NCBI GenBank assembly: GCA_040758525.1 | Contig: JBFLVQ010000522.1 | Location: 1 to 6,780 of the forward strand | Reading direction: 5' to 3' | Length of the DNA: 6,780 bases | Source: JBFLVQ01 sp040758525 | GTDB lineage: Bacteria; Acidobacteriota; Blastocatellia; Chloracidobacteriales; JADJPF01 | Part shown: one piece after another, positions 1 through 6,016 of the stretch | How positions within the stretch are numbered: position 1 is the stretch's first letter | How the letters are laid out: the number at the start of each line of letters is the position of its first letter | Made by a program: the position numbers and the translations under genes | The notes under the pieces: generated by a model | Database searches by the model: none | Seen by the model: only the letters and a program-made list of their open reading frames with translations | Told to the model about the DNA's origin: nothing

Positions 1-3000
1 GTCGCTGTTACACTATTTGCTGTGCTGGTTAATCCTGAAACTGTGATGCCAGTGTTAGGAGTAAAGATGATCTCCTGAGCATTAGCAAGATTACTACCAT
101 CTATCTTTAATGAGAAGCTTGTTGCTTGCACACCTGAATTAGGTGTTAATGCTGTGATGTTAGGTGGCATCTCTGGTGGTGCTGTCTCTACTACTGAGAT
201 CAACTCTGCACCACGATAGACATACTCTTTGCTGGGAGCATTAGCTGCTGTGTTGGTAGTATACTCTGCTATCAACCTACCGCTAGCGTCGTATACCATA
301 CTGCGACTACCTTGTGCTGTGATTGCTTTTACTCTCCAACCATTACCATCGTAATAGTACTTGCCTACCTCTATGCCTTGCTGTTTTGCTTTGATCAGCC
401 GATTCTCAGCGTCATAGTTATAAACCTTACTCAAGGTTGGCTCAATAGTAAGATTACCAGCAAGATCATAATCGAATCCTGCATTAGTGATACGATTAGT
501 GCTTTGGCTGATCTGTATACTTGTTCCTGTCCCTGTGCCAAGCGCAGGTGTACAGCAACTACGATTACCATAACGGTCATAGATGAATGATTGTGACCAG
601 GATGCTACTCCATTGTAGTACTCTCTGGCTAGCTTTATTCTATTCAACTCATCATAAGCAAAGTTCTGCTTGATTGGTGTTGTACTAATCCCTGGTGTGA
701 TGGTAATACGCCCTAAATTACCATTATTCTTAGTTTGATCTAGTGCAGCATCTGGCCCACTCGACTCCAACCATAGTCCATAGTCATACTCTAAACTCAG
801 CTTATCTATAGCATTATTGGTTGTCCCCAATGAGATACGCTTTGGTTGTAGTCTGCTGTTGTAGGAGATATTGTGATAGAGTTGGTTGCCTAACTGCTCT
901 TGCACCAATGCTCCTGCCGCATTGTAGCTGCTGTTAGTGGTGCTGGTAATCAACTGACCATTCCTGCTCACCGTGCTGATCTGGCCAGAGTTATTGTAAG
1001 AGGTTGTTACTATCGTGCCGGATGGATAGGTATGGGATATGGGTTGGCTCAGTTCATTGTAAGCAGTTGTGCTCTCATATGCTACGCCATCCAATAACTG
1101 TGCTGAGCGGGTTATTCTGCCACCTATATCATAACCATTGAAGTAGCCTAATCGCCCTTGTCCAGTCTGTGTTACTGGATCGCTCACTACTGCTACTAGT
1201 CGTCCTAATGCATTGCCTCGCGAGAATCCTATCGGTATTGATGGCACTGCTGAGTTGTCATAGTAATAACTGACATTGGCATTTATTGCGCTATTGGGAT
1301 AGCTCTTGGTGCGTACTCGATTTAATTCATCATAGCTATAGTTGACTCTACCCTCTACTCCTCCTCTGGCATCTGTGCGTGATATTAGATTAGATGCACT
1401 ATCATACTCATAACTGATTGTGCCATTCTCTGGCGAGGATGCCTGCTTTAACCTACTCAATGCATCATAAGTGAAGCTTCTCGTTTGTCCACCTTGTATT
1501 ACCTGACGTAAGTTACTGCGTCCATCATAAGCATAGGAGGTCAATAGTGTTAGTCCACCAGTGCTGTTTGCTTCCCATACTTCTCGTAACCGTCCCAGCG
1601 CATCACTGACACTCTTACGTTGTTTACCTTGTTGGTCTGTCACTGTTACTGTTGTGCCTGCATATTGACTCAACACTTCGCCGCTGAATCCCGCCGTCTG
1701 TGTTTTATTGGTATAGCTGGCTACTCGTTTTACTCTCCCTAATCCATCAAAGTTAGTGCGTGTCCAGCCATAGGTATCTTCCAATGTAGTTCGATATGGA
1801 TTAGATATCAGGTTTGCTCGCCCTAACCCATCATAGCTTGTCTCTACTATCACCACTCCGCCAACATCTGAACGTCGCTGCTCAGTCTGCTTTAACAGTC
1901 CATCGAAATAGCTGGTAGTGCTGATATAGTTGCTGGCTTGTTGTTTAACATCTACTTTTACCCAGGTTGGATATGCTCCTGCCGGGCTGTAGCTATAGAG
2001 TGTCTCACCAAATCCATTTGGACGTATCTCTGCTGTCAATCTATCCAGCACATCATTGTAAATATAACTGGTTACCTCACCATTGTAGCCAGTGCTCGAT
2101 AGTAATGCTCCAGTGTCAAAATCATAGCTCTTCATTACCGTGAGTTCTTGTACACTACCATCTGTTTCCATTACCTTCTCAGTAGTTTGTATAGGGAATG
2201 CATAGTGTGAACTAGCACTGTAATTAATCACCAGGGAATGCAAGTCGATATTGCCCAGGTTTGCCCTTGGTCCTATGGTTCTGATCACATTACCGGCAAT
2301 GTCATATTGATTGTATGTTGATGATGCTTCTGCGCTATCAAGCCCTCTGGTTACTTTGGTAACATTACCTCGCCATAACCAGCCTGCGTGATAGTTGGGA
2401 TTTCTCGTCTCTGCTACACTAGTAACAAAGATAGGCTCCAGCAATGTCGCCTGAAACCCTCCACCATTATATCCGTCATACTCGTACCTGGTCTTGGTCT
2501 CAATGACATTGTTGCCGTCTTTGATTATCTCTAAATCTACCAATGAACGTATATGGATGCTATTGTCAGTCTGATAGTTCTTACCATTCAACAAACTTAT
2601 ATAACTACGGTTAATCTCTCGTAATTTCACACCTGGCGCGCCTATACCATAATCAAACACCCGTTCCGCTATCACATTATTGTATTGGTCATAATCATTC
2701 TCTGTCTTCGAGACCTGATTAGACTCTTTCAATGTTATTTGTGTTCTTACCAGACGAGGATCATTTTCAGGCTGAGCCAGCAATGCCTTATCAGTGGTTA
2801 CCCAACTGACTGCGGCGCGTTGTTCCCAAAAATACTCGGTAACTCTTTTCTCTGTTACTCCATCAGTCTCAAACTCTACTGTGCGTAGTTCTTTGCCTTC
2901 CAACCAGGGCTTGTATCCTGTAAAGGTGGGTACTCCATATCCCCGTCCGTAGTTATCAAGCGGAGAGCCTTCAAACCTGTGCCGGGTTTGTGCCAGCAAT

Positions 3001-4337
3001 GCCCCGCCATTACCATCATAGTGTTGCTCCAATACTACCGCATAACCTTGTGCATCTTTAGTAGTAGGATCGCTATAAACAGTCCTGCCTTCTAATACCG
3101 ATGAATTGGCATTGGGATATACTCTACGCTCTACGATACGACGAAATATCTCTGGTCCAATGCGGGTTATTACCCCACCATCGGGAGCGTCATACTCTAT
3201 TGCTCCACCTGCTGGTGTCTTTACTCTAGCTATCTCTGCATAACTATTATATTGAAATTCCCAACTATGTCCGGATGGTAATACTACTCTGCTTACCACC
3301 GTGGGATTAAATTTATCTTCTACAATAAACTGATAGATACGTGGATCGGGAAATAGTTCCTTCAAGGTCTTGAGACTCTGGTTTGTTCGTAACACTGTGC
3401 CTAACTTTGCCCGTTCGACCTTGATCTCACGCACTACTCCACCTATCCCATTGACTCTTACACTGGCCAGTAATGGTGATCCTTGTTCATAGTACTGAAT
3501 CTCGATCTTACGTCCCATTGTATCGGTAATAACCGATAAGCGTCCACTACCATCATAATCATACCTGATGATATTACCATTGCTATCTTGTTGCTTTACC
3601 ACACGACCAGTTACGATCTTAAATCGTGTGCCATTGCGTAGTATTACCGTGCCAGATAGTGAAGTCTGCCCTACTGATGAGGTTGAATCAAATATCTCAG
3701 TATCGCTGATAAATGTCGCGGCTGTGCCATCTACAGAATGGAATTTAGTACCTCTTGAACTCACTACCATTGGACAAGTAGTAATTACAAATGGTTTGCC
3801 ATCAGTGAGGTCATCTCTAAACTCGTATTCAGTGCCATCTGGAGCAGTGAAAGCCAATGTGGTTAGCGTACTGTAGGTTGTGCCGCTCTGTGGTGGACCG
3901 CATTTCAAAGTACCAAAAGCGGTGTGACGACCTCGCAAACGCCCAGCATGTATTGTCCAGCCTACCGCAAACTGTGGCAGTGAAATATCCGGTTCGTCAT
4001 AAAGGGGCAGGAAATCATCTCTACCATCACCATCGACATCTATCTTTCCCATCTTCCATAATTTGGAGTTGTAGGAGAGTGTTACCGCAGTACTCATCCC
4101 ATTACGCCCACCTAAACTTGCTAGCGGAAAAGACAATGAAAGGTTGCCATTGAACAGATTGACCAGATCAAAATCGCTGCCACCATAACTACCTAATGGA
4201 TGTGAACCTTTTGCCAATGCCGAAGGTGTGCTCTGATCAGTAGCACTTGATGATGATTGTGCTTGTACACCAACAGCTAAGCTCAACATTACTACTAAAC
4301 TAACAACAACACGAAGTATCAATCGATAGGTAGGCAT
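1..4337 (-). CDS. Secreted RHS/YD-repeat protein with IPT/TIG-like domain (C terminus outside window)
   Basis: The frame is open for 1445 codons from the ATG at 4337 to the window edge, with no stop. Residues 1-27 form a signal peptide (basic start, hydrophobic core, 'VGVQAQ' cleavage region), so the protein is exported. Residues about 44-70 carry the 'GSHPLGSYGGSDFDLVNLF' block typical of large bacterial RHS proteins. Residues 100-108 (DVDGDGRDD) form a DxDxDG calcium-type loop. YD repeats start near residue 258 ('YDYDGSGRL') and become dense from about 830 to 1350 ('SYDGLGRA', 'TYDALSRLK', 'SYDELNRVR', 'FIYDRYGNR', 'NYDAENRLI', 'VYDASGRLIAEY'). YD repeats usually build a hollow beta shell. 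After 'EYVYRGAELISVVE' (about residue 1370) the sequence becomes IPT/TIG-like: 'PPNITALTPNSG...SFSLKIDGSNLANAQEIIF'. The start is supported by a GAGGA ribosome site. Whether a toxin or adhesin tip follows cannot be seen. Confidence 0.93.
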   Translation of the reverse strand, partial: MPTYRLILRVVVSLVVMLSLAVGVQAQSSSSATDQSTPSALAKGSHPLGSYGGSDFDLVNLFNGNLSLSFPLASLGGRNGMSTAVTLSYNSKLWKMGKIDVDGDGRDDFLPLYDEPDISLPQFAVGWTIHAGRLRGRHTAFGTLKCGPPQSGTTYSTLTTLAFTAPDGTEYEFRDDLTDGKPFVITTCPMVVSSRGTKFHSVDGTAATFISDTEIFDSTSSVGQTSLSGTVILRNGTRFKIVTGRVVKQQDSNGNIIRYDYDGSGRLSVITDTMGRKIEIQYYEQGSPLLASVRVNGIGGVVREIKVERAKLGTVLRTNQSLKTLKELFPDPRIYQFIVEDKFNPTVVSRVVLPSGHSWEFQYNSYAEIARVKTPAGGAIEYDAPDGGVITRIGPEIFRRIVERRVYPNANSSVLEGRTVYSDPTTKDAQGYAVVLEQHYDGNGGALLAQTRHRFEGSPLDNYGRGYGVPTFTGYKPWLEGKELRTVEFETDGVTEKRVTEYFWEQRAAVSWVTTDKALLAQPENDPRLVRTQITLKESNQVSKTENDYDQYNNVIAERVFDYGIGAPGVKLREINRSYISLLNGKNYQTDNSIHIRSLVDLEIIKDGNNVIETKTRYEYDGYNGGGFQATLLEPIFVTSVAETRNPNYHAGWLWRGNVTKVTRGLDSAEASSTYNQYDIAGNVIRTIGPRANLGNIDLHSLVINYSASSHYAFPIQTTEKVMETDGSVQELTVMKSYDFDTGALLSSTGYNGEVTSYIYNDVLDRLTAEIRPNGFGETLYSYSPAGAYPTWVKVDVKQQASNYISTTSYFDGLLKQTEQRRSDVGGVVIVETSYDGLGRANLISNPYRTTLEDTYGWTRTNFDGLGRVKRVASYTNKTQTAGFSGEVLSQYAGTTVTVTDQQGKQRKSVSDALGRLREVWEANSTGGLTLLTSYAYDGRSNLRQVIQGGQTRSFTYDALSRLKQASSPENGTISYEYDSASNLISRTDARGGVEGRVNYSYDELNRVRTKSYPNSAINANVSYYYDNSAVPSIPIGFSRGNALGRLVAVVSDPVTQTGQGRLGYFNGYDIGGRITRSAQLLDGVAYESTTAYNELSQPISHTYPSGTIVTTSYNNSGQISTVSRNGQLITSTTNSSYNAAGALVQEQLGNQLYHNISYNSRLQPKRISLGTTNNAIDKLSLEYDYGLWLESSGPDAALDQTKNNGNLGRITITPGISTTPIKQNFAYDELNRIKLAREYYNGVASWSQSFIYDRYGNRSCCTPALGTGTGTSIQISQSTNRITNAGFDYDLAGNLTIEPTLSKVYNYDAENRLIKAKQQGIEVGKYYYDGNGWRVKAITAQGSRSMVYDASGRLIAEYTTNTAANAPSKEYVYRGAELISVVETAPPEMPPNITALTPNSGVQATSFSLKIDGSNLANAQEIIFTPNTGITVSGLTSTANSVTA

Positions 4338-4345
4338 ACTATTAT

Positions 4346-4350
4346 TCCTC
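4346..4350 (-). promoter_or_regulatory. Ribosome binding site of the RHS gene
   Basis: The minus strand reads TGAGGAATAATAGT before the ATG at 4337. GAGGA lies 8 bases upstream of the start codon, a normal spacing, and fixes the start of the large secreted protein. A short inverted repeat (CAACC 4350-4354, GGTTG 4361-4365) directly abuts it, but the stem is only 5 bp. Confidence 0.75.
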
Positions 4351-4410
4351 AACCAAATCAGGTTGTTAGAGCAAATAGGGTTAATTGTTAACTATGGCAG
4401 AAAAGTTACA

Positions 4411-4860
4411 TCAGGGTGTTACGTTAATACGACAGCTCCATTCTGGATGAGAAGCTTCTGTGACACGAGCCTCGCCTGCAGTAAGCGAGAGATTGCCTAA
4501 CGCACTACTGCCCAATGGTGTAGTAGCACTAAATACCGGGCTCTCTCCTTGTTGCAAAGTAACAGAGTAGGTGAGAGCTTCCATACCACTGCGGTTAAGT
4601 AGCATCACAATGGACTCACCAGCATGTGCCGTCACTTCTGCTGGCTCAAAACCTTCTGGAGTGGAGTAGATAATAATGAGTTGCTTCTCGCTTTCTACTT
4701 GTGTAGGTGCGGCAGTAGCAACAACTCCCCAGTTGGTGAGTGTGCGTAATACAAACGAGCGTGTGCTGGTTGTGCCAGCCACAAGCAAGCAGATTAGCAC
4801 TGTAGCGACGAGTAGCAATTTGCGAAAGGTGAGAATACTATGGTTGTGTCTATTCAGCAT
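4411..4860 (-). CDS. Small signal-anchored protein with cupredoxin-like fold lacking copper ligands
   Basis: This 149-residue protein has a hydrophobic segment at about residues 14-31 (LLLVATVLICLLVAG), indicating an uncleaved anchor or signal peptide and an extracytoplasmic domain. Residues about 60-149 follow a cupredoxin-like beta-sandwich pattern: 'GFEPAEVTAHAGESIVMLLN', then a strand 'LTYSVTLQ', then 'LTAGEARV', and a closing 'HPEWSCRINVTP'. The histidine expected after the N-rich turn is absent, and the terminal Cys is not followed by the His and Met of a blue-copper site, so electron transfer is unlikely and a structural or binding role is more plausible. The gene ends 73 bases before the RHS start on the same strand, suggesting an operon. 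The ATG at 4860 has no strong ribosome site; no better in-frame ATG lies upstream before a stop near 4957-4959. The fold assignment is inferred from the pattern; the exact function is unknown. Confidence 0.8.
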   Translation of the reverse strand: MLNRHNHSILTFRKLLLVATVLICLLVAGTTSTRSFVLRTLTNWGVVATAAPTQVESEKQLIIIYSTPEGFEPAEVTAHAGESIVMLLNRSGMEALTYSVTLQQGESPVFSATTPLGSSALGNLSLTAGEARVTEASHPEWSCRINVTP

Positions 4861-4899
4861 ATGGTTTCTAACAAATCGATGGAGACAATGGAGGACAAC

Positions 4900-4926
4900 T
4901 GTTACATAATTGTTACAAAGAACAAT
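4900..4926. repeat. Direct repeat TGTTACA x2 and overlapping inverted repeat in the leader of the 4860 gene
   Basis: On the plus strand TGTTACA occurs at 4900-4906 and again at 4911-4917, a spacing of 11 bases (about one helical turn). Overlapping this, ATTGTT (4909-4914) and AACAAT (4921-4926) form a perfect 6-bp inverted repeat around a 6-base spacer. The cluster lies 40-66 bases upstream of the ATG at 4860 and downstream of the proposed promoter, a position where a repressor could act. A function as an operator is inference only; the region is AT-rich and such repeats arise by chance. Confidence 0.4.
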
Positions 4927-4943
4927 GCGAGTTAATTGGTTTG

Positions 4944-4971
4944 ATGATACGAAAATTTATCAATGGTTCAA
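4944..4971 (-). promoter_or_regulatory. Possible sigma-70-type promoter for the 4860 gene and RHS gene
   Basis: The minus strand shows TTGAAC (4971-4966), a 16-base spacer, and TATCAT (4949-4944). Both hexamers match the consensus at four of six positions. Transcription would start near 4937 and give a leader of about 77 bases that contains the repeat cluster at 4900-4926. This is a visual match in AT-rich DNA and is not unique. Confidence 0.3.
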
Positions 4972-4980
4972 GCTGTTTTA

Positions 4981-5059
4981 CCGGAAAAACAGAAAAATAT
5001 TTTACCATTGAGCCTATAGAGAGATTGGTTGATATTTCTCTATGGACTCAATGGTAAAA
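4981..5059 (-). terminator. Long hairpin with T-rich tail, likely terminator for the 5087-5366 gene
   Basis: Arms at 5000-5022 and 5037-5059 are 23 bases each with a 14-base loop, and 21 of 23 positions are complementary. The outer 13 bp (TTTTACCATTGAG) and the inner 7 bp (ATAGAGA) are perfect; of the two remaining positions, one is a wobble and one a mismatch in either RNA strand. Read on the minus strand, the stem is followed at 4999-4981 by TATTTTTCTGTTTTTCCGG, which has two T runs. It lies 28 bases beyond the stop codon at 5087. These points fit a minus-strand intrinsic terminator, although the stem is unusually long and AT-rich. No T run follows on the plus side. Confidence 0.55.
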
Positions 5060-5086
5060 GCTATCTCAATAATGCTCTAGGTTGCT

Positions 5087-5366
5087 TTAGGATGATGGAG
5101 GTGTTTTTGGTGTGGAAGCTACGCGAGAAGCACGTTCTGTATGGCTAGCGCTGATCCAGGCTGACAGTAACGCTGGATCATCCCGATATTTGTTGCGAAT
5201 TATTGGATCAAGTTTACGCACCGCATTGATACCTTTATCCATTGTATCGTCTATTGCCGCGGTAGCACTAACCTGTGTCTCTGTGCCTGAAAGCATTGGG
5301 ACGTGCGGCAAGAAAATCTCATACACGTGTTAACATCTGATATCTGCAAACTTCCAGATCAAACAT
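5087..5366 (-). pseudogene. Small hypothetical protein gene, apparently frameshifted near its start
   Basis: A good start site lies at 5366: AAAGGTGG (5378-5371), four T bases, then ATG. From there the frame reads MFDLEVCRYQMLTRV and stops at TGA (5321-5319). The adjacent frame, open from 5329, continues at once as YEIFLPHVPMLSGTETQ and runs to TAA at 5087, ending in 'LDPIIRNKYRDDPALLSAWISASHTER' and a Pro/Ser/Thr tail. Joined, they give a soluble helical, charged protein of about 92 residues with no signal peptide. The C-terminal part recalls a small hypothetical family that I associate with acidobacteria; its role is unknown. One extra base, or loss of two, around 5322-5327 would explain the break. 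Alternatively the second frame could be translated by itself from GTG at 5326, which overlaps the TGA (GTGTATGA), or from ATG at 5296, though neither has a ribosome site of its own. Confidence 0.6.
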
Positions 5367-5370
5367 AAAA

Positions 5371-5378
5371 CCACCTTT
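5371..5378 (-). promoter_or_regulatory. Ribosome binding site of the frameshifted small gene
   Basis: AAAGGTGG on the minus strand contains AGGTG, which pairs with the 3' end of 16S rRNA, five bases before the ATG at 5366. It is better than anything preceding the GTG at 5326 or the ATG at 5296, and is the main reason to place the original gene start at 5366. Confidence 0.6.
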
Positions 5379-5395
5379 CCCTAATACTTTGGCTT

Positions 5396-5423
5396 GCTTA
5401 ATAGGATATACTCGCCATCCTAC
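5396..5423 (-). promoter_or_regulatory. Weak promoter candidate for the 5366 gene
   Basis: The minus strand reads TTGTAG (about 5423-5418), a 16-base spacer, then TATTAA (about 5401-5396), upstream of the ribosome site at 5378. The match is modest and the surrounding DNA is AT-rich. It is listed because the 5379-5448 interval otherwise shows nothing. Confidence 0.22.
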
Positions 5424-5448
5424 AATAGTTTAAGCGTATATTTACGAT

Positions 5449-5827
5449 GGCATAAATCTTAGTTCTTTGTGCACAAAGCGATTTTCATGCTGCGCAGAAC
5501 AATTTTTTCTTTGCATAAGCCATTTTTTATCTTGCATAAACCGTTTTTCACATTGCGTAAAACGGTTTTTTCCCTTGCACAACTCATTTTTCATCTGTAA
5601 CAAACCGTTTTTACTCTGCGCAGAGCGTTTATAGACCTGCATAAAACGGTTTTTTCCTTTGCACAGAGTGATTTTCATGTTGCACAGAGCGATTTTCACT
5701 CTGCACGGATCGATTTTTACATTGCATAAAACGATTTTTACATTGCACGGAGTGATTTTTAATTTGTACAGAGCAACTTTGAGGTTGCGCAAGGCGACTT
5801 TCAGATAGTGCAGAACAATTTGAGCCT
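5449..5827. repeat. Tandem array of 18 degenerate units of about 21 bp
   Basis: Reading the plus strand, 18 units follow each other without spacers. Most are exactly 21 bp; the units at 5554-5575 and 5638-5659 are 22 bp and that at 5576-5595 is 20 bp. The core is TGCACAGAGCGATTTTT plus four variable bases, with TGCATAAAACGG-TTTTTT as a second subtype. The two 22-bp units, 84 bp apart, differ at only two positions, suggesting a past multi-unit duplication. Edge units (5449-5469, 5786-5827) are the most diverged. Every unit has a T-run at the same place, so T-tracts recur every two helical turns. The minus strand is open through the array as a heptapeptide repeat ('LCNVKID PCRVKIA'), but without an ATG start or ribosome site. 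It lies between the small minus-strand gene and the response regulator. Function unknown. Confidence 0.92.
5465..5478. repeat. Perfect 14-bp palindrome at the left end of the tandem array
   Basis: CTTTGTGCACAAAG is its own reverse complement. It straddles the junction between the first (5449-5469) and second (5470-5490) array units. Other junctions carry shorter symmetric cores such as TGCGCA and TGTACA, so this may be chance symmetry of the repeat rather than a separate site. Confidence 0.45.
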
Positions 5828-5912
5828 TACTTAATGTGGAGTAGCTTTTCAGGAATTTATATAGCAAACAGGTCTGCTTAAAACATGGATTAATTTAGTA
5901 TTTGTACTTGGT

Positions 5913-5933
5913 TACAGGAAAGTTTAGCCTGTA
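5913..5933. promoter_or_regulatory. Inverted repeat TACAGG-N9-CCTGTA, possible operator
   Basis: TACAGG (5913-5918) and CCTGTA (5928-5933) are perfect inverted half-sites with centres 15 bases apart, interleaved with the TGTACTTG direct repeat. The site lies 36-56 bases upstream of the -10 box at 5969, a usual place for an activator or autoregulator. The bound protein is unknown; chance cannot be excluded for 6-bp arms. Confidence 0.35.
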
Positions 5934-5968
5934 CTTGATAGTTGCATACGGATAGGCAGCAGCATTAG

Positions 5969-5974
5969 TATAAT
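5969..5974 (+). promoter_or_regulatory. Consensus -10 box (TATAAT) for the response regulator gene
   Basis: A perfect TATAAT lies 42 bases before the ATG at 6017. No good -35 hexamer sits at 16-18 bases; TTGCAT (5942-5947) is 21 bases away and TTGATA (5935-5940) is 28 away. The promoter may therefore need an activator, which would fit the palindrome just upstream. A transcript would start near 5981. Confidence 0.4.
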
Positions 5975-6016
5975 AGAGCAATCCTATCCTTAAGTTACGC
6001 GGAAATAAGACAACTT

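Larger units (their letters stand above)
5828..6016. other. Intergenic region upstream of the response regulator
   Basis: This stretch holds no supported gene. The first part (5828-5900) is AT-rich with stops in all useful frames. It then contains a direct repeat TGTACTTG (5903-5910 and 5930-5937), an inverted repeat (5913-5933) and a -10 box (5969-5974), and leads into the ATG at 6017. It therefore most likely serves as the control region of the plus-strand response regulator gene. Confidence 0.6.

Noticed and set aside
312..4153. Several plus-strand frames of 65-102 codons (312-590, 900-1097, 2685-2888, 3568-3876, 3857-4153)
   Set aside because: All lie opposite the long, continuous, clearly protein-like RHS frame and have no recognisable sequence features or ribosome sites.
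4411..4860. Immunity protein for an RHS toxin
   Set aside because: Immunity genes normally follow the toxin tip gene; this one precedes the RHS gene, is exported, and has a cupredoxin-like pattern.
4676..4909. Plus-strand 77-codon frame
   Set aside because: It is antisense to the signal-anchored protein at 4411-4860, whose sequence shows a signal segment and domain pattern; the plus-strand product shows none.
5000..5059. Terminal inverted repeats of an insertion sequence
   Set aside because: Only 14 bases lie between the arms, so nothing could be encoded, and no flanking target duplication is visible.
5112..5333. Plus-strand 73-codon frame opposite the frameshifted small gene
   Set aside because: The minus strand has the better ribosome site and a charged, helical, family-like C terminus; the plus frame looks like its shadow.
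5449..5827. CRISPR array
   Set aside because: The units follow each other directly with no unique spacers, and no cas genes are present.
5442..5867. 141-codon minus-strand frame as an ordinary protein gene
   Set aside because: It begins at TTG with no ATG and no ribosome site, and nearly all of it is the 21-bp tandem array, which is naturally open in two minus-strand frames. It is described as a repeat instead.
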